Shown here: one piece after another, positions 8,133 through 17,311 of the stretch
Numbering within the stretch: the stretch's first letter is position 1
How the letters are laid out: the number at the start of each line of letters is the position of its first letter
NCBI RefSeq assembly: GCF_000725545.1
Contig: NZ_JNZP01000028.1
Location: 15,016 to 79,015 of the forward strand
DNA: 64,000 bases
Source: Streptomyces exfoliatus
GTDB lineage: Bacteria > Actinomycetota > Actinomycetes > Streptomycetales > Streptomycetaceae
Direction of reading: 5' to 3'
The notes under the pieces: generated by a model
What the model saw: the letters and a program-made list of their open reading frames with translations, nothing else
The model's database searches: none
Told to the model about the DNA's origin: nothing
Program-made: the position numbers and the translations under genes

Positions 8133-9335
8133 TCAGCCGCGCAGCGCCAGCGTCATCGCCTCCACCGCGAGCAGCGGGGCCACGTTCCGGTCGAGGGCCA
8201 CGCGGCAGGCAAGGACCGCCTCGATCCGGCGGAGGGTGCGCTCCGGGGTGGTGTCCCGGGCGATCCGCTCCAGGGCGTCCCGTACGTCCGTGTTCGCCAG
8301 GGGCGCTCCTGAGCGCAGCTGGAGGACGAGGACGTCACGGTAGAAGCCGGTCAGTTCGGTGAGGGCGAGGTCCAGGCTGTCGATCTGCGTCCGCTTCTTG
8401 CGCCGCTTCTGGTCCGCCTCCAGGTCCTTCATCATGCCGGACGTGCCGCGGGGCAGCCGCTCGCCGGGGCCCACGCCGAGAGCCGCCTTCAGCTCCTCCG
8501 TCTCCCTGGCGTCGGACTCCTCCGCCACCTGGTCGGCGTCCTCCGTCGCCGTGTCGATCAGCTCCTGGGCGGCCTTGAGGCAGCCGCCGACGTCGTCGAC
8601 CCGCAGGGGCACCTTGAGGACGGCGGCCCTGCGCGCCCGGGCCCGGTCGTCGGTGGCGAGCCGCCGGGCGCGGTCGATGTGTCCCTGGGTGGCCCGGGCG
8701 GCGGCGTGGGCCGTCTCGGGGTCGATGCCGTCGCGCCGCACGAGTACGTCGGCGACCGCGTCCACCGGAGGCGTCCGGAGGTTGAGGTGGCGGCAGCGGG
8801 AGCGGATCGTGGGCAGCACGTCCTCGATCGAGGGCGCGCAGAGGAGCCAGACGGTACGGGGAGCGGGCTCCTCCACGGCCTTCAGGACCGCGTTGGCCGA
8901 CTTCTCGTTCAGCCGCTCGGCGTCGGCCACCAGGATCACCTGCCAGCGGCCGTTGGCCGGCGCGGTGTACGACTTGCGGACGGTGTCGCGCATGTCCTCG
9001 ACGCGCACCACGGCGCCGACGGCGGTGACCGTGGTGATGTCGGCGTGGGTGCCGACCAGCGCCGTGTGACAGCCGGTGCAGAAGCCGCAGCCCGGCGCCC
9101 CGCCGAGCGCCCGGTCGGGGCTCACGCACTGCAGCGCGGCGGCGAACGCCCGCGCGGCGGTCTCCACACCGGACCCCGGCGGACCGGTGAAGAGCCAGGC
9201 GTGGGTCATCTGGGAGGTGTCGGGTTCGGGCTCCCCCGCGGCATGGGCGGTGACGAACGCGTCGGCGTCCCGCGCGGCGGCGGCCAGCTGCTCCTCGACC
9301 CGTGTCTGTCCGACCAGGTCGTCCCATACGGCCAT
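8133..9335 (-). CDS. holB: DNA polymerase III subunit delta prime
   Basis: This is the clamp-loader delta-prime subunit, 400 residues. The AAA+ core starts near residue 1 (VWDDLVGQTRVEEQL). As expected for delta prime, the Walker A is degenerate (GPPGSGVET, Lys absent). A Cys4 zinc module follows (CVSP...CGFCTGCH), then EDMRDTVRKSYTAP, the DAERLNEKSANAVLKAVEEP segment and the SRC motif (IRSRCRH). A long charged insertion containing an acidic EESDARETEEL stretch and a basic KRRKKR stretch precedes the C-terminal collar domain. The start ATG at 9335 has GAGGAGGGG upstream. It follows tmk on the same strand (80 bp gap), an order shared with other Streptomyces. Confidence 0.92.
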   Translation of the reverse strand: MAVWDDLVGQTRVEEQLAAAARDADAFVTAHAAGEPEPDTSQMTHAWLFTGPPGSGVETAARAFAAALQCVSPDRALGGAPGCGFCTGCHTALVGTHADITTVTAVGAVVRVEDMRDTVRKSYTAPANGRWQVILVADAERLNEKSANAVLKAVEEPAPRTVWLLCAPSIEDVLPTIRSRCRHLNLRTPPVDAVADVLVRRDGIDPETAHAAARATQGHIDRARRLATDDRARARRAAVLKVPLRVDDVGGCLKAAQELIDTATEDADQVAEESDARETEELKAALGVGPGERLPRGTSGMMKDLEADQKRRKKRTQIDSLDLALTELTGFYRDVLVLQLRSGAPLANTDVRDALERIARDTTPERTLRRIEAVLACRVALDRNVAPLLAVEAMTLALRG

Positions 9336-9414
9336 GTCTGCCCCTCCTCAGGTACGCCTCCCATTGTGGGGCAGTCCTCTGACAACCCCCGCCGGACGGC
9401 CGCCCCGGCCGGGG

Positions 9415-12400
9415 TCAGCGGCGGCGGGGGCCCTCGTCCTCGTCGTCGTGCGGGCCGAACAGCTCGTCCGCGAGGGTCGGGAGATCGTCGAGTGGGGTCT
9501 CCTCGGCCCAGTCGGAGCGGCGGCGCGGCCGGCCGTTCTCGTCGAGCTGGGGCAGCTCACGGGTCCGGTCGTCGGCACCGAGCGACGCGTCCCGCGAAGC
9601 CCGTGCGTCCTGCGCGTCCCGGGTGTCCCGTGCGTCCCGGAAGATGCCCGGCGGGACCCGGTCGACGGGGTCGGACGGCGGGGTGTCCCGTACGAGAGGC
9701 AGCACGGAGGTCGTCTCGGCGTCCCGCACCGGCGGCAGGACCGCCGTCTCGTCATTGCCCCCGCGCTCCCGCTCCTCGCGGATCCGGGGCATCACGGACG
9801 TCTCGTCCTCCGGCTCGGCGATCTTCACGATCGGTGTGGCGACGGTGACCTCGTCGGGCGAGACGGTGGGCGCGTCCGACTCCCCGCCCGGCTTCGCGAG
9901 CCGCTTCCCCGCCCTGCTCCCGTCCTGCCGCACGGCCGTACGCGGGTCCCGCGGGTCCGGCTTCACGACGGGTGTCGCCTGGGTGACCTCGTTCGCGGAG
10001 AGCTCCACGGCGTCGGCCGCGGCCTTCTCGCGAGCGGCCTTCTCCTCCGCGGCGGACTTCGCCGCGGCCGCCTTCTCCTGCGCCTGCTTCTCCGCGGCCG
10101 CCCGCCGGCGCGCCTCCTTCGCCGCCTCGGCCCGCTGCGCGGCGGCCATCTCCGCCGCCGCCCGTTCGGCTGCCGCACGCTCCGCCGCGGCCTTCGCGGC
10201 GGCCTCGGCAGCGACCTTCGCCGCGGCCGCCCTGGCCGCGGTCTCCTCCGCCGCCTTCGCGGCGGCGGCGGCCTCGGCCATCCGGCGGGCCTCCTCGGCG
10301 CGGAGCAGGGCCTCCTCGGCCTTGCGCTGCTTCTCCAGGCGGCGTGCCTCCGCCTCGGCCCGCAGCCGGGCCTCTTCCTCGGCCTCCTTGCGGAGTCGCT
10401 CCTGCTCCTCCTGGCGGGCCTTCTCCTCCGCCGCGAGCCGCTTCCGCTCCTCCTCGGCGGCGGCCTCGGCCGCGATCCGGGCCTCCTCGGCCTGCCGCCG
10501 GGCCTCCTCCGCCTGCCGTTCGGCCTCCAGGCGGCGCGCCTCTTCCTCCTCGCGCCGCTTGCGCTCCTCCTCCTCGGCGCGGAGCTTGGCGAGCTGCGCC
10601 TGGCGCTCGCGCTCCAGGCGCTCCTCCTCGGCCTTGCGGGCGGCTTCCTCCTCCGCCCGGCGGCGCGCCTCCTCCTCGGCCTTCCTGCGGGCCTCCTCGA
10701 CGGCCTTCACCTCGGCCTCGGAGAGCGGCAGCATCCGGTCGAGCCGGTGGCGTACGACGGTGGTGACGGCCTCGGGCTCCTGGCCCGCGTCGACGACGAG
10801 GTAGCGGCTGGGGTCGGCGGCGGCGAGGGCGAGGAAACCGGCCCGTACGCGCGCGTGGAACTCCGGCGGCTCGGACTCCAGGCGGTCGGGCGCCTCGGTG
10901 AACCGTTCCCGCGCGGTCTCGGGGGCGACGTCGAGGACCACGGTCAGGTGCGGGACGAGGCCGTCGGTCGCCCAGCGCGAGATGCGGGCGATCTCCGTCG
11001 GGGACAGGTCGCGGCCCGCGCCCTGGTAGGCCACGGACGAGTCGATGTACCGGTCGGAGAGGACGACGGCGCCCCGCTCCAGGGCCGGCCGGACCAGGGA
11101 GTCGACGTGCTCGGCGCGGTCGGCCGCGTACAGCAGGGCCTCGGCGCGGTTCGAGAGCCCCGCCGAGGACACGTCGAGGAGGATCGAGCGGAGCCGCTTG
11201 CCGATCGGGGTGGCGCCGGGTTCGCGGGTGACGACGACCTCGTGGCCCTTGGCGCGGATCCACTCGGCGAGGGCCTGGACCTGGGTGGACTTGCCGGCGC
11301 CGTCGCCGCCCTCCAGGGCGATGAAGAAGCCGGTCCGCGAGGGCGCCTGCACCGGGTCGGAGCCGCGCAGCGCGTCGCGCAGGTCGCGGCGGAGCGGGAC
11401 GCCCGCCCGGTCGTCGGTCTTCGCGAGGACGAGCGCGGCGACGGGCAGCAGCAGGGCGCCGATCAGCGCGAGCGTGAAGGCGGCGCCGCCGTGCGCGAAG
11501 ACGAACTCGCCGGAGGCGAGGCGGTGCGGGCCGATCGCGGCGGCGAGCAGCGGGGCGGCGAGCGCGCCGATGCCCATGCCGACGCGGGCGGTGGCCTGGA
11601 GGTGCTCGGTCGTCCGGGCCCTGCGGGGCTCCTCGGACTCCTGGTCGACGAGGACGTGGCCGGTGTTCCCGGCGACTCCGGCCGCGTATCCGGCGAGGAC
11701 GGCGAGGAACAGCACGGTCGCCGTGTCCGGCACCAGGCCCATCGCGATGAGGGCGACGCCGGTGACGGCGGTGACGAGGGCGAGCAGGCGGCGCCGGGAC
11801 AGCACGGGCAGGACGGAGCCCGCGGTGCGGATGCCGACGGCGGTCGCGCCGCTGAGCGCCAGGATCAGGAGGGCGTACGTGACGGGGCCGCCGCCCAGGT
11901 CGTACGCGTGGAGCACGGAGACGGACGCGGCGGCGGCGATGGCCCCGGCGACCGTGGCGCAGGTGAGGACGAGCAGTGGGACGGCTCCGGTACGGCCCTT
12001 CTCGGCGGCGGGCCGGCGCAGGCCCTCCAGCGGCGAACGGGGCCGGGGCGTCTCTCCGCCCGGCAGCGCCATCGCGTACAGGACGGCGGTGGAGGCGGCG
12101 AAGAGGCCGGCGGCGACGTACGAGCCGAGGGCGGCCTGGTGCTGCGAGAACCAGTCGATCCCGAGGCCGAGCAGGTCGCCGACGAGGGTGGCGGCGAACA
12201 GCACGGCCGCGGCGGCGGGGACGGCGAGGAAGCCGGTGCGCAGGGAGAGCCGCCGCAGCGCGCCGAGGTGGTCGGGCAGCGGGCGTACGGCCCCGCCCTC
12301 GATCGGCGGGGCGGGCAGCAGCGCGGGCGCGGCGCCTTCGCGGCTGATCGTCCAGAGCCGTTCGGCGGCTCCGGTGACGAAGACGGTGCCGAGCAGGTAC

Positions 12401-12837
12401 CAGAGGGCGCTGCCGGGGGTCCAGTCGATCCACAGGGGTGCGACGACGAGCAGCGCGATCCGGACGCCGTCGGCGCCGATCATGGTCCAGCGCCGGTCGA
12501 GCGGGCCGCCGGGCCCGGTGAGCGCGGTCAGCGGGCCGAGGAGGACGGCTCCGAAGAGGACCGACGCGAGGAGGCGGGCGCCGACGACGGCGGCCACGGC
12601 GAACGCGGCGCCCCGCTCTCCCCCGCCGAGCGCGCCCTCGGACACGGCCGCCTGGAGGCCGAGGAGGACGAGGACGAGGAGGGCGAGGGCGTCACCGGTG
12701 CCGCCTGCGAGGTGGGCGCTCCACAGCCGGCGCAGCGGCTGATGGCGCAAGAGGGCGCGTACGGCACGCTCCCGTGAATCCGCGACGAGTGCGGCGTCGG
12801 AATCGCCGAGGCGGTCTGGCTGCTCTGCTCGCGTCAT
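9415..12837 (-). CDS. tmk: Thymidylate kinase fused to N-terminal MFS-like membrane domain and C-terminal coiled coil
   Basis: This is a 1,140-residue multidomain protein. Residues about 30-480 form a multi-spanning MFS-like membrane domain. Residues about 502-710 are a complete dTMP kinase: P-loop GGDGAGKST (about 510-518), TREPGATPIG, LLYAADRAEHV (LID/DR motif), and LSDRYIDSSVAYQGAGRDL. It phosphorylates dTMP to dTDP for DNA synthesis. Residues about 710-970 are a long Ala/Glu/Lys/Arg coiled coil. The tail repeats NEVTQATPVVK-, DEVTVATPIVK- and SV[ML]P-type short motifs and ends acidic. Streptomyces tmk proteins of this size are known, but the fusion is unusual outside the group. The ATG at 12837 lacks a ribosome site; TAGGGT sits six bases upstream, which suggests leaderless translation. 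It lies between topA and holB. Confidence 0.9.
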   Translation of the reverse strand: MTRAEQPDRLGDSDAALVADSRERAVRALLRHQPLRRLWSAHLAGGTGDALALLVLVLLGLQAAVSEGALGGGERGAAFAVAAVVGARLLASVLFGAVLLGPLTALTGPGGPLDRRWTMIGADGVRIALLVVAPLWIDWTPGSALWYLLGTVFVTGAAERLWTISREGAAPALLPAPPIEGGAVRPLPDHLGALRRLSLRTGFLAVPAAAAVLFAATLVGDLLGLGIDWFSQHQAALGSYVAAGLFAASTAVLYAMALPGGETPRPRSPLEGLRRPAAEKGRTGAVPLLVLTCATVAGAIAAAASVSVLHAYDLGGGPVTYALLILALSGATAVGIRTAGSVLPVLSRRRLLALVTAVTGVALIAMGLVPDTATVLFLAVLAGYAAGVAGNTGHVLVDQESEEPRRARTTEHLQATARVGMGIGALAAPLLAAAIGPHRLASGEFVFAHGGAAFTLALIGALLLPVAALVLAKTDDRAGVPLRRDLRDALRGSDPVQAPSRTGFFIALEGGDGAGKSTQVQALAEWIRAKGHEVVVTREPGATPIGKRLRSILLDVSSAGLSNRAEALLYAADRAEHVDSLVRPALERGAVVLSDRYIDSSVAYQGAGRDLSPTEIARISRWATDGLVPHLTVVLDVAPETARERFTEAPDRLESEPPEFHARVRAGFLALAAADPSRYLVVDAGQEPEAVTTVVRHRLDRMLPLSEAEVKAVEEARRKAEEEARRRAEEEAARKAEEERLERERQAQLAKLRAEEEERKRREEEEARRLEAERQAEEARRQAEEARIAAEAAAEEERKRLAAEEKARQEEQERLRKEAEEEARLRAEAEARRLEKQRKAEEALLRAEEARRMAEAAAAAKAAEETAARAAAAKVAAEAAAKAAAERAAAERAAAEMAAAQRAEAAKEARRRAAAEKQAQEKAAAAKSAAEEKAAREKAAADAVELSANEVTQATPVVKPDPRDPRTAVRQDGSRAGKRLAKPGGESDAPTVSPDEVTVATPIVKIAEPEDETSVMPRIREERERGGNDETAVLPPVRDAETTSVLPLVRDTPPSDPVDRVPPGIFRDARDTRDAQDARASRDASLGADDRTRELPQLDENGRPRRRSDWAEETPLDDLPTLADELFGPHDDEDEGPRRR

Positions 12838-12910
12838 CCGTCCACCCTATCCGGACGGCCTTGCTCCTCGCGGCCCGCGCCCGAACATCAGGACGAGCCT
12901 GTGACAGGGC

Positions 12911-12950
12911 GAAGGGTGGGGTGGAGGCACGCGCCTCCACCCCACCCTTC
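12911..12950 (-). terminator. Strong terminator between topA and tmk
   Basis: This is a perfect 18-bp inverted repeat (half begins GAAGGGTGGGG) with a 4-nt loop. It sits 40 bp past the topA stop and just upstream of tmk. It should separate the two transcripts. Confidence 0.8.
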
Positions 12951-12988
12951 ATGCCCTGCGAGGACCACTCCGGCTTCGCCCGCGAGGA

Positions 12989-15814
12989 CTACTCCGGCTT
13001 CGCCGCCGCCGTCTTCTTCGCGGCGGTCGTCTTCTTGGCCGTCGTCGTCTTCTTCGCCGCCGTCTTCTTGGCGGCGGTGGCGGTGGTCTTCTTCGCCGCC
13101 GTCTTGGTGGCCGTCTTCTTGGCCGGGGCCTTCTTCGCCGGGGCCTTCTTCGCCGGTCCCTTGGCGCGCTTCTCCGCGAGGAGCTCGTAACCGCGCTCCG
13201 GCGTGATCGTCTCCACGCTGTCGTCGGTGCGCAGGGTGGCGTTGGTCTCGCCGTCCGTCACGTACGGGCCGAAGCGCCCGTCCTTGACGACCACGGGCTT
13301 CTCGCTGACCGGGTCGGTGCCCAGCTCCTTCAGCGGCGGCTTGGCCGCGGCCCGGCCCCGCTGCTTCGGCTGGGCGTAGATCGCGAGCGCCTCTTCGAGG
13401 GTGATCGTGAAGAGCTGCTCCTCGTCGGTGAGCGACCGCGAGTCCGTGCCCTTCTTCAGGTACGGGCCGTAGCGGCCGTTCTGCGCGGTGATCTCGACGC
13501 CCTCGGCGTCCGCGCCGACGACCCTGGGCAGGGACATCAGCCGGAGCGCGTCCTCCAGGGTGACGGTGTCCAGGCTCATCGACTTGAAGAGGGAGGCCGT
13601 CCGCGGCTTGACCGCGTTCTTGCCGGTCTTCGGGGTGCCCTCGGGCAGGATCTCGGTGACGTACGGGCCATAGCGGCCGTCCTTCGCGACGATCTGGTGC
13701 CCGGTGGCCGGGTCGGCGCCCAGCTCGAAGTCGCCGCTCGGCTTGGCGAGCAGCTCCTCGGCGAGCTCGACGGTGAGCTCGTCGGGCGCGAGCTCGTCGG
13801 GGACGTCGGCGCGCTGGTGGCCCTCGGCCTCCTTCTCGCCGCGCTCCACGTACGGGCCGTAGCGGCCGACGCGCAGGACGATGTCGTTGCCGACGGGGAA
13901 GGAGGAGATCTCGCGCGCGTCGATGGCGCCGAGGTCGGTGACGAGCTCCTTGAGGCCGCCGAGGTGGTCGCCGTCGCCGTTCCCGGCGTCCGCCGCACCG
14001 CCCTCGCCCGTGCCCTGGCCCTCACCGAAGTAGAAACGCTTCAGCCACGGCACGGACTTGGCCTCGCCCCGCGCGATGCGGTCGAGGTCGTCCTCCATCC
14101 GGGCGGTGAAGTCGTAGTCGACGAGCCGCCCGAAGTGGGTCTCCAGGAGGTTGACGACGGCGAAGCTCAGGAAGGACGGCACGAGCGCCGTGCCCTTCTT
14201 GAAGACGTAGCCGCGGTCGAGGATGGTGCCGATGATCGACGCGTACGTCGACGGGCGGCCGATCTCGCGCTCTTCCAGCTCCTTGACCAGCGAGGCCTCG
14301 GTGTAGCGGGCCGGCGGCTTGGTCGCGTGGCCGTCCGAGGTGATCTCCTCGACGCTGAGCGCGTCGCCCTCGGCGACCTGCGGCAGACGCCGCTCGCGGT
14401 CGTCGAGCTCCGCGTTCGGGTCGTCGGCGCCTTCCACGTACGCCTTCATGAAGCCGTGGAAGGTGATCGTCTTGCCGGACGCGCTGAACTCGGCGTCGCG
14501 GCCGTCGGCGGCCCGGCCGCCGATCTTGACGGTGACCGAGTTGCCGGTCGCGTCCTTCATCTGGGAGGCGACGGTCCGCTTCCAGATCAGTTCGTACAGC
14601 CGGAACTGGTCGCCGGTCAGGCCGGTCTCCGCCGGGGTGCGGAAACGATCACCCGAGGGGCGGATCGCCTCGTGCGCCTCCTGCGCGTTCTTGACCTTGC
14701 CCGCGTAGACGCGGGGCTTCTCCGGCAGGTAGTCGGCGCCGTAGAGCTGCGTGACCTGCGCCCGCGCCGCCGCGACGGCGGTGTCGGAGAGGGTCGTGGA
14801 GTCCGTACGCATGTAGGTGATGAAGCCGTTCTCGTACAGCTTCTGCGCCACCTGCATGGTCGCCTTCGCACCGAAGCCCAGCTTGCGGCTCGCCTCCTGC
14901 TGGAGGGTGGTGGTCCGGAACGGGGCGTACGGGGAACGGCGGTACGGCTTCGACTCGACCGAGCGCACCGCGAACGCGGTGTCGGCGAGCGCGGCGGCGA
15001 GTGCCCGCGCGTTCGCCTCGTCCAGGTGGAGCACGCTCTCGCTCTTGAGCCGTCCGTCGGCACCGAAGTCACGGCCCTGCGCGACCCGCTTGCCGTCGAC
15101 CGAGGCGAGGCGCGCGACCAGCTGGGACGGGTCGGAGGCGTCACCGGAGCGGCCGGTGCCGAAGGTGCCGGTGAGGTCCCAGTACTCGGCGGAACGGAAG
15201 GCGATGCGCTCGCGCTCCCGCTCGACGACGAGCCGGGTGGCGACGGACTGCACACGGCCGGCGGACAGCCGCGGCATGACCTTCTTCCACAGGACCGGCG
15301 AGACCTCGTAGCCGTACAGCCGGTCGAGGATGCGACGGGTCTCCTGGGCGTCGACCATGCGCTGGTTCAGCTCGCGCGGGTTGGCGACGGCCTCGCGGAT
15401 CGCGTCCTTGGTGATCTCGTGGAAGACCATCCGGTGGACCGGGACCTTGGGCTTCAGGACTTCCTGGAGGTGCCACGCGATGGCCTCGCCCTCGCGGTCC
15501 TCATCGGTGGCGAGGTAGAGCTCGTCGGACTCCGCCAGGAGCTCCTTGAGCTTCCTGACCTGCGCCTTCTTGTCGGCGTTGACGACGTAGATGGGCTGGA
15601 AGTCGTGCTCGACATCGACTCCGAGCCGGCGGACCTCGCCCGTGTACTTCTCGGGCACCTCGGCGGCGCCGCTGGGGAGGTCGCGGATGTGCCCGACGCT
15701 CGCCTCGACGACGTAGCCGGGGCCGAGGTAGCCCTTGATCGTCTTCGCCTTGGCAGGCGACTCGACGATGACGAGTCGGCGGCCGCCGTGTGCGGCTTCG
15801 CTGGTCGGGGACAA
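12989..15814 (-). CDS. topA: DNA topoisomerase I
   Basis: This type IA topoisomerase relaxes negative supercoils; 941 residues. The TOPRIM domain is at the N-terminus (LVIVESPAKAKTIKGYLG and later TDEDREGEAIAWH). The active-site tyrosine is in FITYMRTDSTTLS. Instead of zinc fingers, the C-terminal half carries several topoisomerase C-repeats, each with a GRYGPY or GRFGPYV core. It ends in a Lys-Ala-rich tail of about 60 residues (AKKAPAKK-type repeats), a feature known to raise processivity in actinobacterial TopA. The start is TTG at 15814, the usual Streptomyces SPTSE N-terminus; upstream in-frame codons have no support. The stop is followed by the 12911-12950 hairpin. Streptomyces topA is known to respond to supercoiling. 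Confidence 0.95.
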   Translation of the reverse strand: MSPTSEAAHGGRRLVIVESPAKAKTIKGYLGPGYVVEASVGHIRDLPSGAAEVPEKYTGEVRRLGVDVEHDFQPIYVVNADKKAQVRKLKELLAESDELYLATDEDREGEAIAWHLQEVLKPKVPVHRMVFHEITKDAIREAVANPRELNQRMVDAQETRRILDRLYGYEVSPVLWKKVMPRLSAGRVQSVATRLVVERERERIAFRSAEYWDLTGTFGTGRSGDASDPSQLVARLASVDGKRVAQGRDFGADGRLKSESVLHLDEANARALAAALADTAFAVRSVESKPYRRSPYAPFRTTTLQQEASRKLGFGAKATMQVAQKLYENGFITYMRTDSTTLSDTAVAAARAQVTQLYGADYLPEKPRVYAGKVKNAQEAHEAIRPSGDRFRTPAETGLTGDQFRLYELIWKRTVASQMKDATGNSVTVKIGGRAADGRDAEFSASGKTITFHGFMKAYVEGADDPNAELDDRERRLPQVAEGDALSVEEITSDGHATKPPARYTEASLVKELEEREIGRPSTYASIIGTILDRGYVFKKGTALVPSFLSFAVVNLLETHFGRLVDYDFTARMEDDLDRIARGEAKSVPWLKRFYFGEGQGTGEGGAADAGNGDGDHLGGLKELVTDLGAIDAREISSFPVGNDIVLRVGRYGPYVERGEKEAEGHQRADVPDELAPDELTVELAEELLAKPSGDFELGADPATGHQIVAKDGRYGPYVTEILPEGTPKTGKNAVKPRTASLFKSMSLDTVTLEDALRLMSLPRVVGADAEGVEITAQNGRYGPYLKKGTDSRSLTDEEQLFTITLEEALAIYAQPKQRGRAAAKPPLKELGTDPVSEKPVVVKDGRFGPYVTDGETNATLRTDDSVETITPERGYELLAEKRAKGPAKKAPAKKAPAKKTATKTAAKKTTATAAKKTAAKKTTTAKKTTAAKKTAAAKPE

Positions 15815-16063
15815 CTTCGCTCTTCTCTCCGGATCGACACTCTCTGGCACGTACGGTGCTGGCACGCACGGCAGCGGCACGGACGGTGACGCTCCCGTCG
15901 CTGCGGAGTGTGACGGTACAACCCGCCCCCGTGTCAAACGGCGAAAGCCCGCAACGGCCACTCGAACGGTAACCCGAGTCCTGGCATTCCTGCCGCCCGG
16001 ACTCCCGGTCGGGCGGGGCGGGACCCCCGCGCCGGAGGTCGGGGAGAGAGATCGCGGGAGGGA

Positions 16064-16261
16064 TCAGAGCCTGGCGAAGCACCAGACGCCGAGGACGAGG
16101 GAGGCGGCGCCGAAGACGCTCGTCAGCGCGACGGCGGTACCGGGCGCGACCCCGTACACGACGGGCTCGCGGTGCAGCGTGCGCACGGTGGTCCACAGCA
16201 GCAGCGCGCCTCCGAACAGCGTGAACGCCGCTCCCGCGAAGATCGCCGGCCCGCTCTCCAT
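16064..16261 (-). CDS. Small two-TM membrane protein
   Basis: This is a 65-residue protein of unknown function with two hydrophobic helices (about residues 4-25 and 38-62) separated by a short loop containing HREPVVYGV. The ATG at 16261 was chosen because the protein then begins at the first membrane helix; a longer version from 16375 would add a basic, non-conserved-looking leader. It lies on the same strand as topA, 250 bp upstream of it. No function is assigned. Confidence 0.55.
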   Translation of the reverse strand: MESGPAIFAGAAFTLFGGALLLWTTVRTLHREPVVYGVAPGTAVALTSVFGAASLVLGVWCFARL

Positions 16262-16440
16262 GCCCGTACCCCGTTCCGTCCACGTGCGGTGTTCGCTTCC
16301 CGGAGCCGAGGCTGACACCTCCGGGAGTCGTGGGCGCGAATTCCGGGTGAACGACGCGGAGCGTTCCGTACGCATTCACGAAGATGGCCGGTAGTGACCC
16401 ACCCCTCACTTGCTCTTCCGTCACATCGGTCCGCGTCATG

Positions 16441-16496
16441 TCACATCGGGTCGGGTGGGATCGGGTCGGGTGGGATCGGGTCGGGTCGGGTCACAT
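16441..16496. repeat. Short tandem repeat (GGGATCGGGTCGGGT-type) bounded by TCACATCG
   Basis: Two and a half copies of a 15-bp unit (GGGATCGGGTCGGGT) are flanked by TCACATCG on both sides. The G-tract-rich strand could form quadruplex-like structure. The permease stop codon lies in the last TCACATCG. Confidence 0.75.
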
Positions 16497-17282
16497 CGTG
16501 TCGAGCGTGGCCCGGCGCCTGCTGCCCCGCTCGAAGAGCGCGAGCAGGGCGACGGCGACCAGCGCCCACCCGGCGCCCACCGCGAGCTCCGCCCCGAGCA
16601 GGACCCGGTCCAGTCCGGCACCCGCGGTCAGCCCGCGCGCCGCGTCCGCCGCGTGCGTGAGCGGCAGCAGCTCACCGGCGGCCCTCATCCACTGCGGCAG
16701 GGTCTCCCGGGGCACGGCGGCCCCGGTCAGGAGGAGCAGCCCCGAACTGGCCACGTTCGACACCAGGAACACGTCCCGGAAGCGGAGTCCGAGCGCGCCC
16801 AGGGCGAGCCCGAACGCCGAACAGGCACCCGCGGCGACGAGCAGCACCAGGGCGAGGCCGGGCAGGGCCCGGGTGGGCACGGGCAGCCCGAGGACGAGGG
16901 AAGCGGCGGCGAGCACGAAGGCGCTGACGAACAGCCCGTTGAGCACGTACGGGAGGGCGCGTCCGGCCCACAGCGGGACCCGGTGGCGGGGTGAGAGCAG
17001 GACGGCGCCGAGCGTGCCGTACCGGCGCTCGTTGGCGACGGCCATCGTGCCGCCGTACACGCAGGAGGCGGAAGCTGCGAGGACGGCGTTGCCGACAAGA
17101 TGGAAACGGTCGTCGGCGACGCCCAGTTCCCGTCCGAGGAAGACGAAGAAGAAGACCTGCAACAGCGGCCCGACCAGCAGGGTTCCGATGAACATCGGCG
17201 GGGTCGTCCAGTTGAACAGCGCCCGGTAGGAGATCGCCCCGCCGACGACGACGAGCCGCGCGGTGCCGAGGAAGCGGAACAT
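16491..17282 (-). CDS. ABC-2 type exporter permease (second)
   Basis: This is a 263-residue ABC-2 family membrane protein with six predicted helices. It is the second permease of a three-gene exporter operon (ATPase 18100-19104, first permease 17312-18103). The ABC-2 pattern is visible in the ERRYGTLGAVLLSP segment, which is followed by ARALPYVLNGLF. The start ATG at 17282 has a weak GAGAG upstream and lies 29 bp after the previous stop. It probably forms a heterodimeric channel with the first permease. The substrate is unknown; drug or lipid export is the usual role. Confidence 0.88.
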   Translation of the reverse strand: MFRFLGTARLVVVGGAISYRALFNWTTPPMFIGTLLVGPLLQVFFFVFLGRELGVADDRFHLVGNAVLAASASCVYGGTMAVANERRYGTLGAVLLSPRHRVPLWAGRALPYVLNGLFVSAFVLAAASLVLGLPVPTRALPGLALVLLVAAGACSAFGLALGALGLRFRDVFLVSNVASSGLLLLTGAAVPRETLPQWMRAAGELLPLTHAADAARGLTAGAGLDRVLLGAELAVGAGWALVAVALLALFERGSRRRATLDTM

Positions 17283-17311
17283 GGCTCTCTGGCCTTTCAG
17301 GAGGAGGGAAC

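Noticed and set aside
9076-12777. A 1,233-codon open frame on the plus strand opposite tmk
   Set aside because: It is the mirror of the strongly GC3-biased kinase gene. The product is low-complexity with no domain, while the minus frame has a full dTMP kinase.
13697-15889. A 730-codon plus-strand frame opposite topA
   Set aside because: Antisense shadow of topA; composition is typical of mirrored GC-rich codons and it has no motif.
16441-16496. CRISPR-like array
   Set aside because: Units are 15 bp, contiguous and without spacers. It is a simple G-rich tandem repeat.
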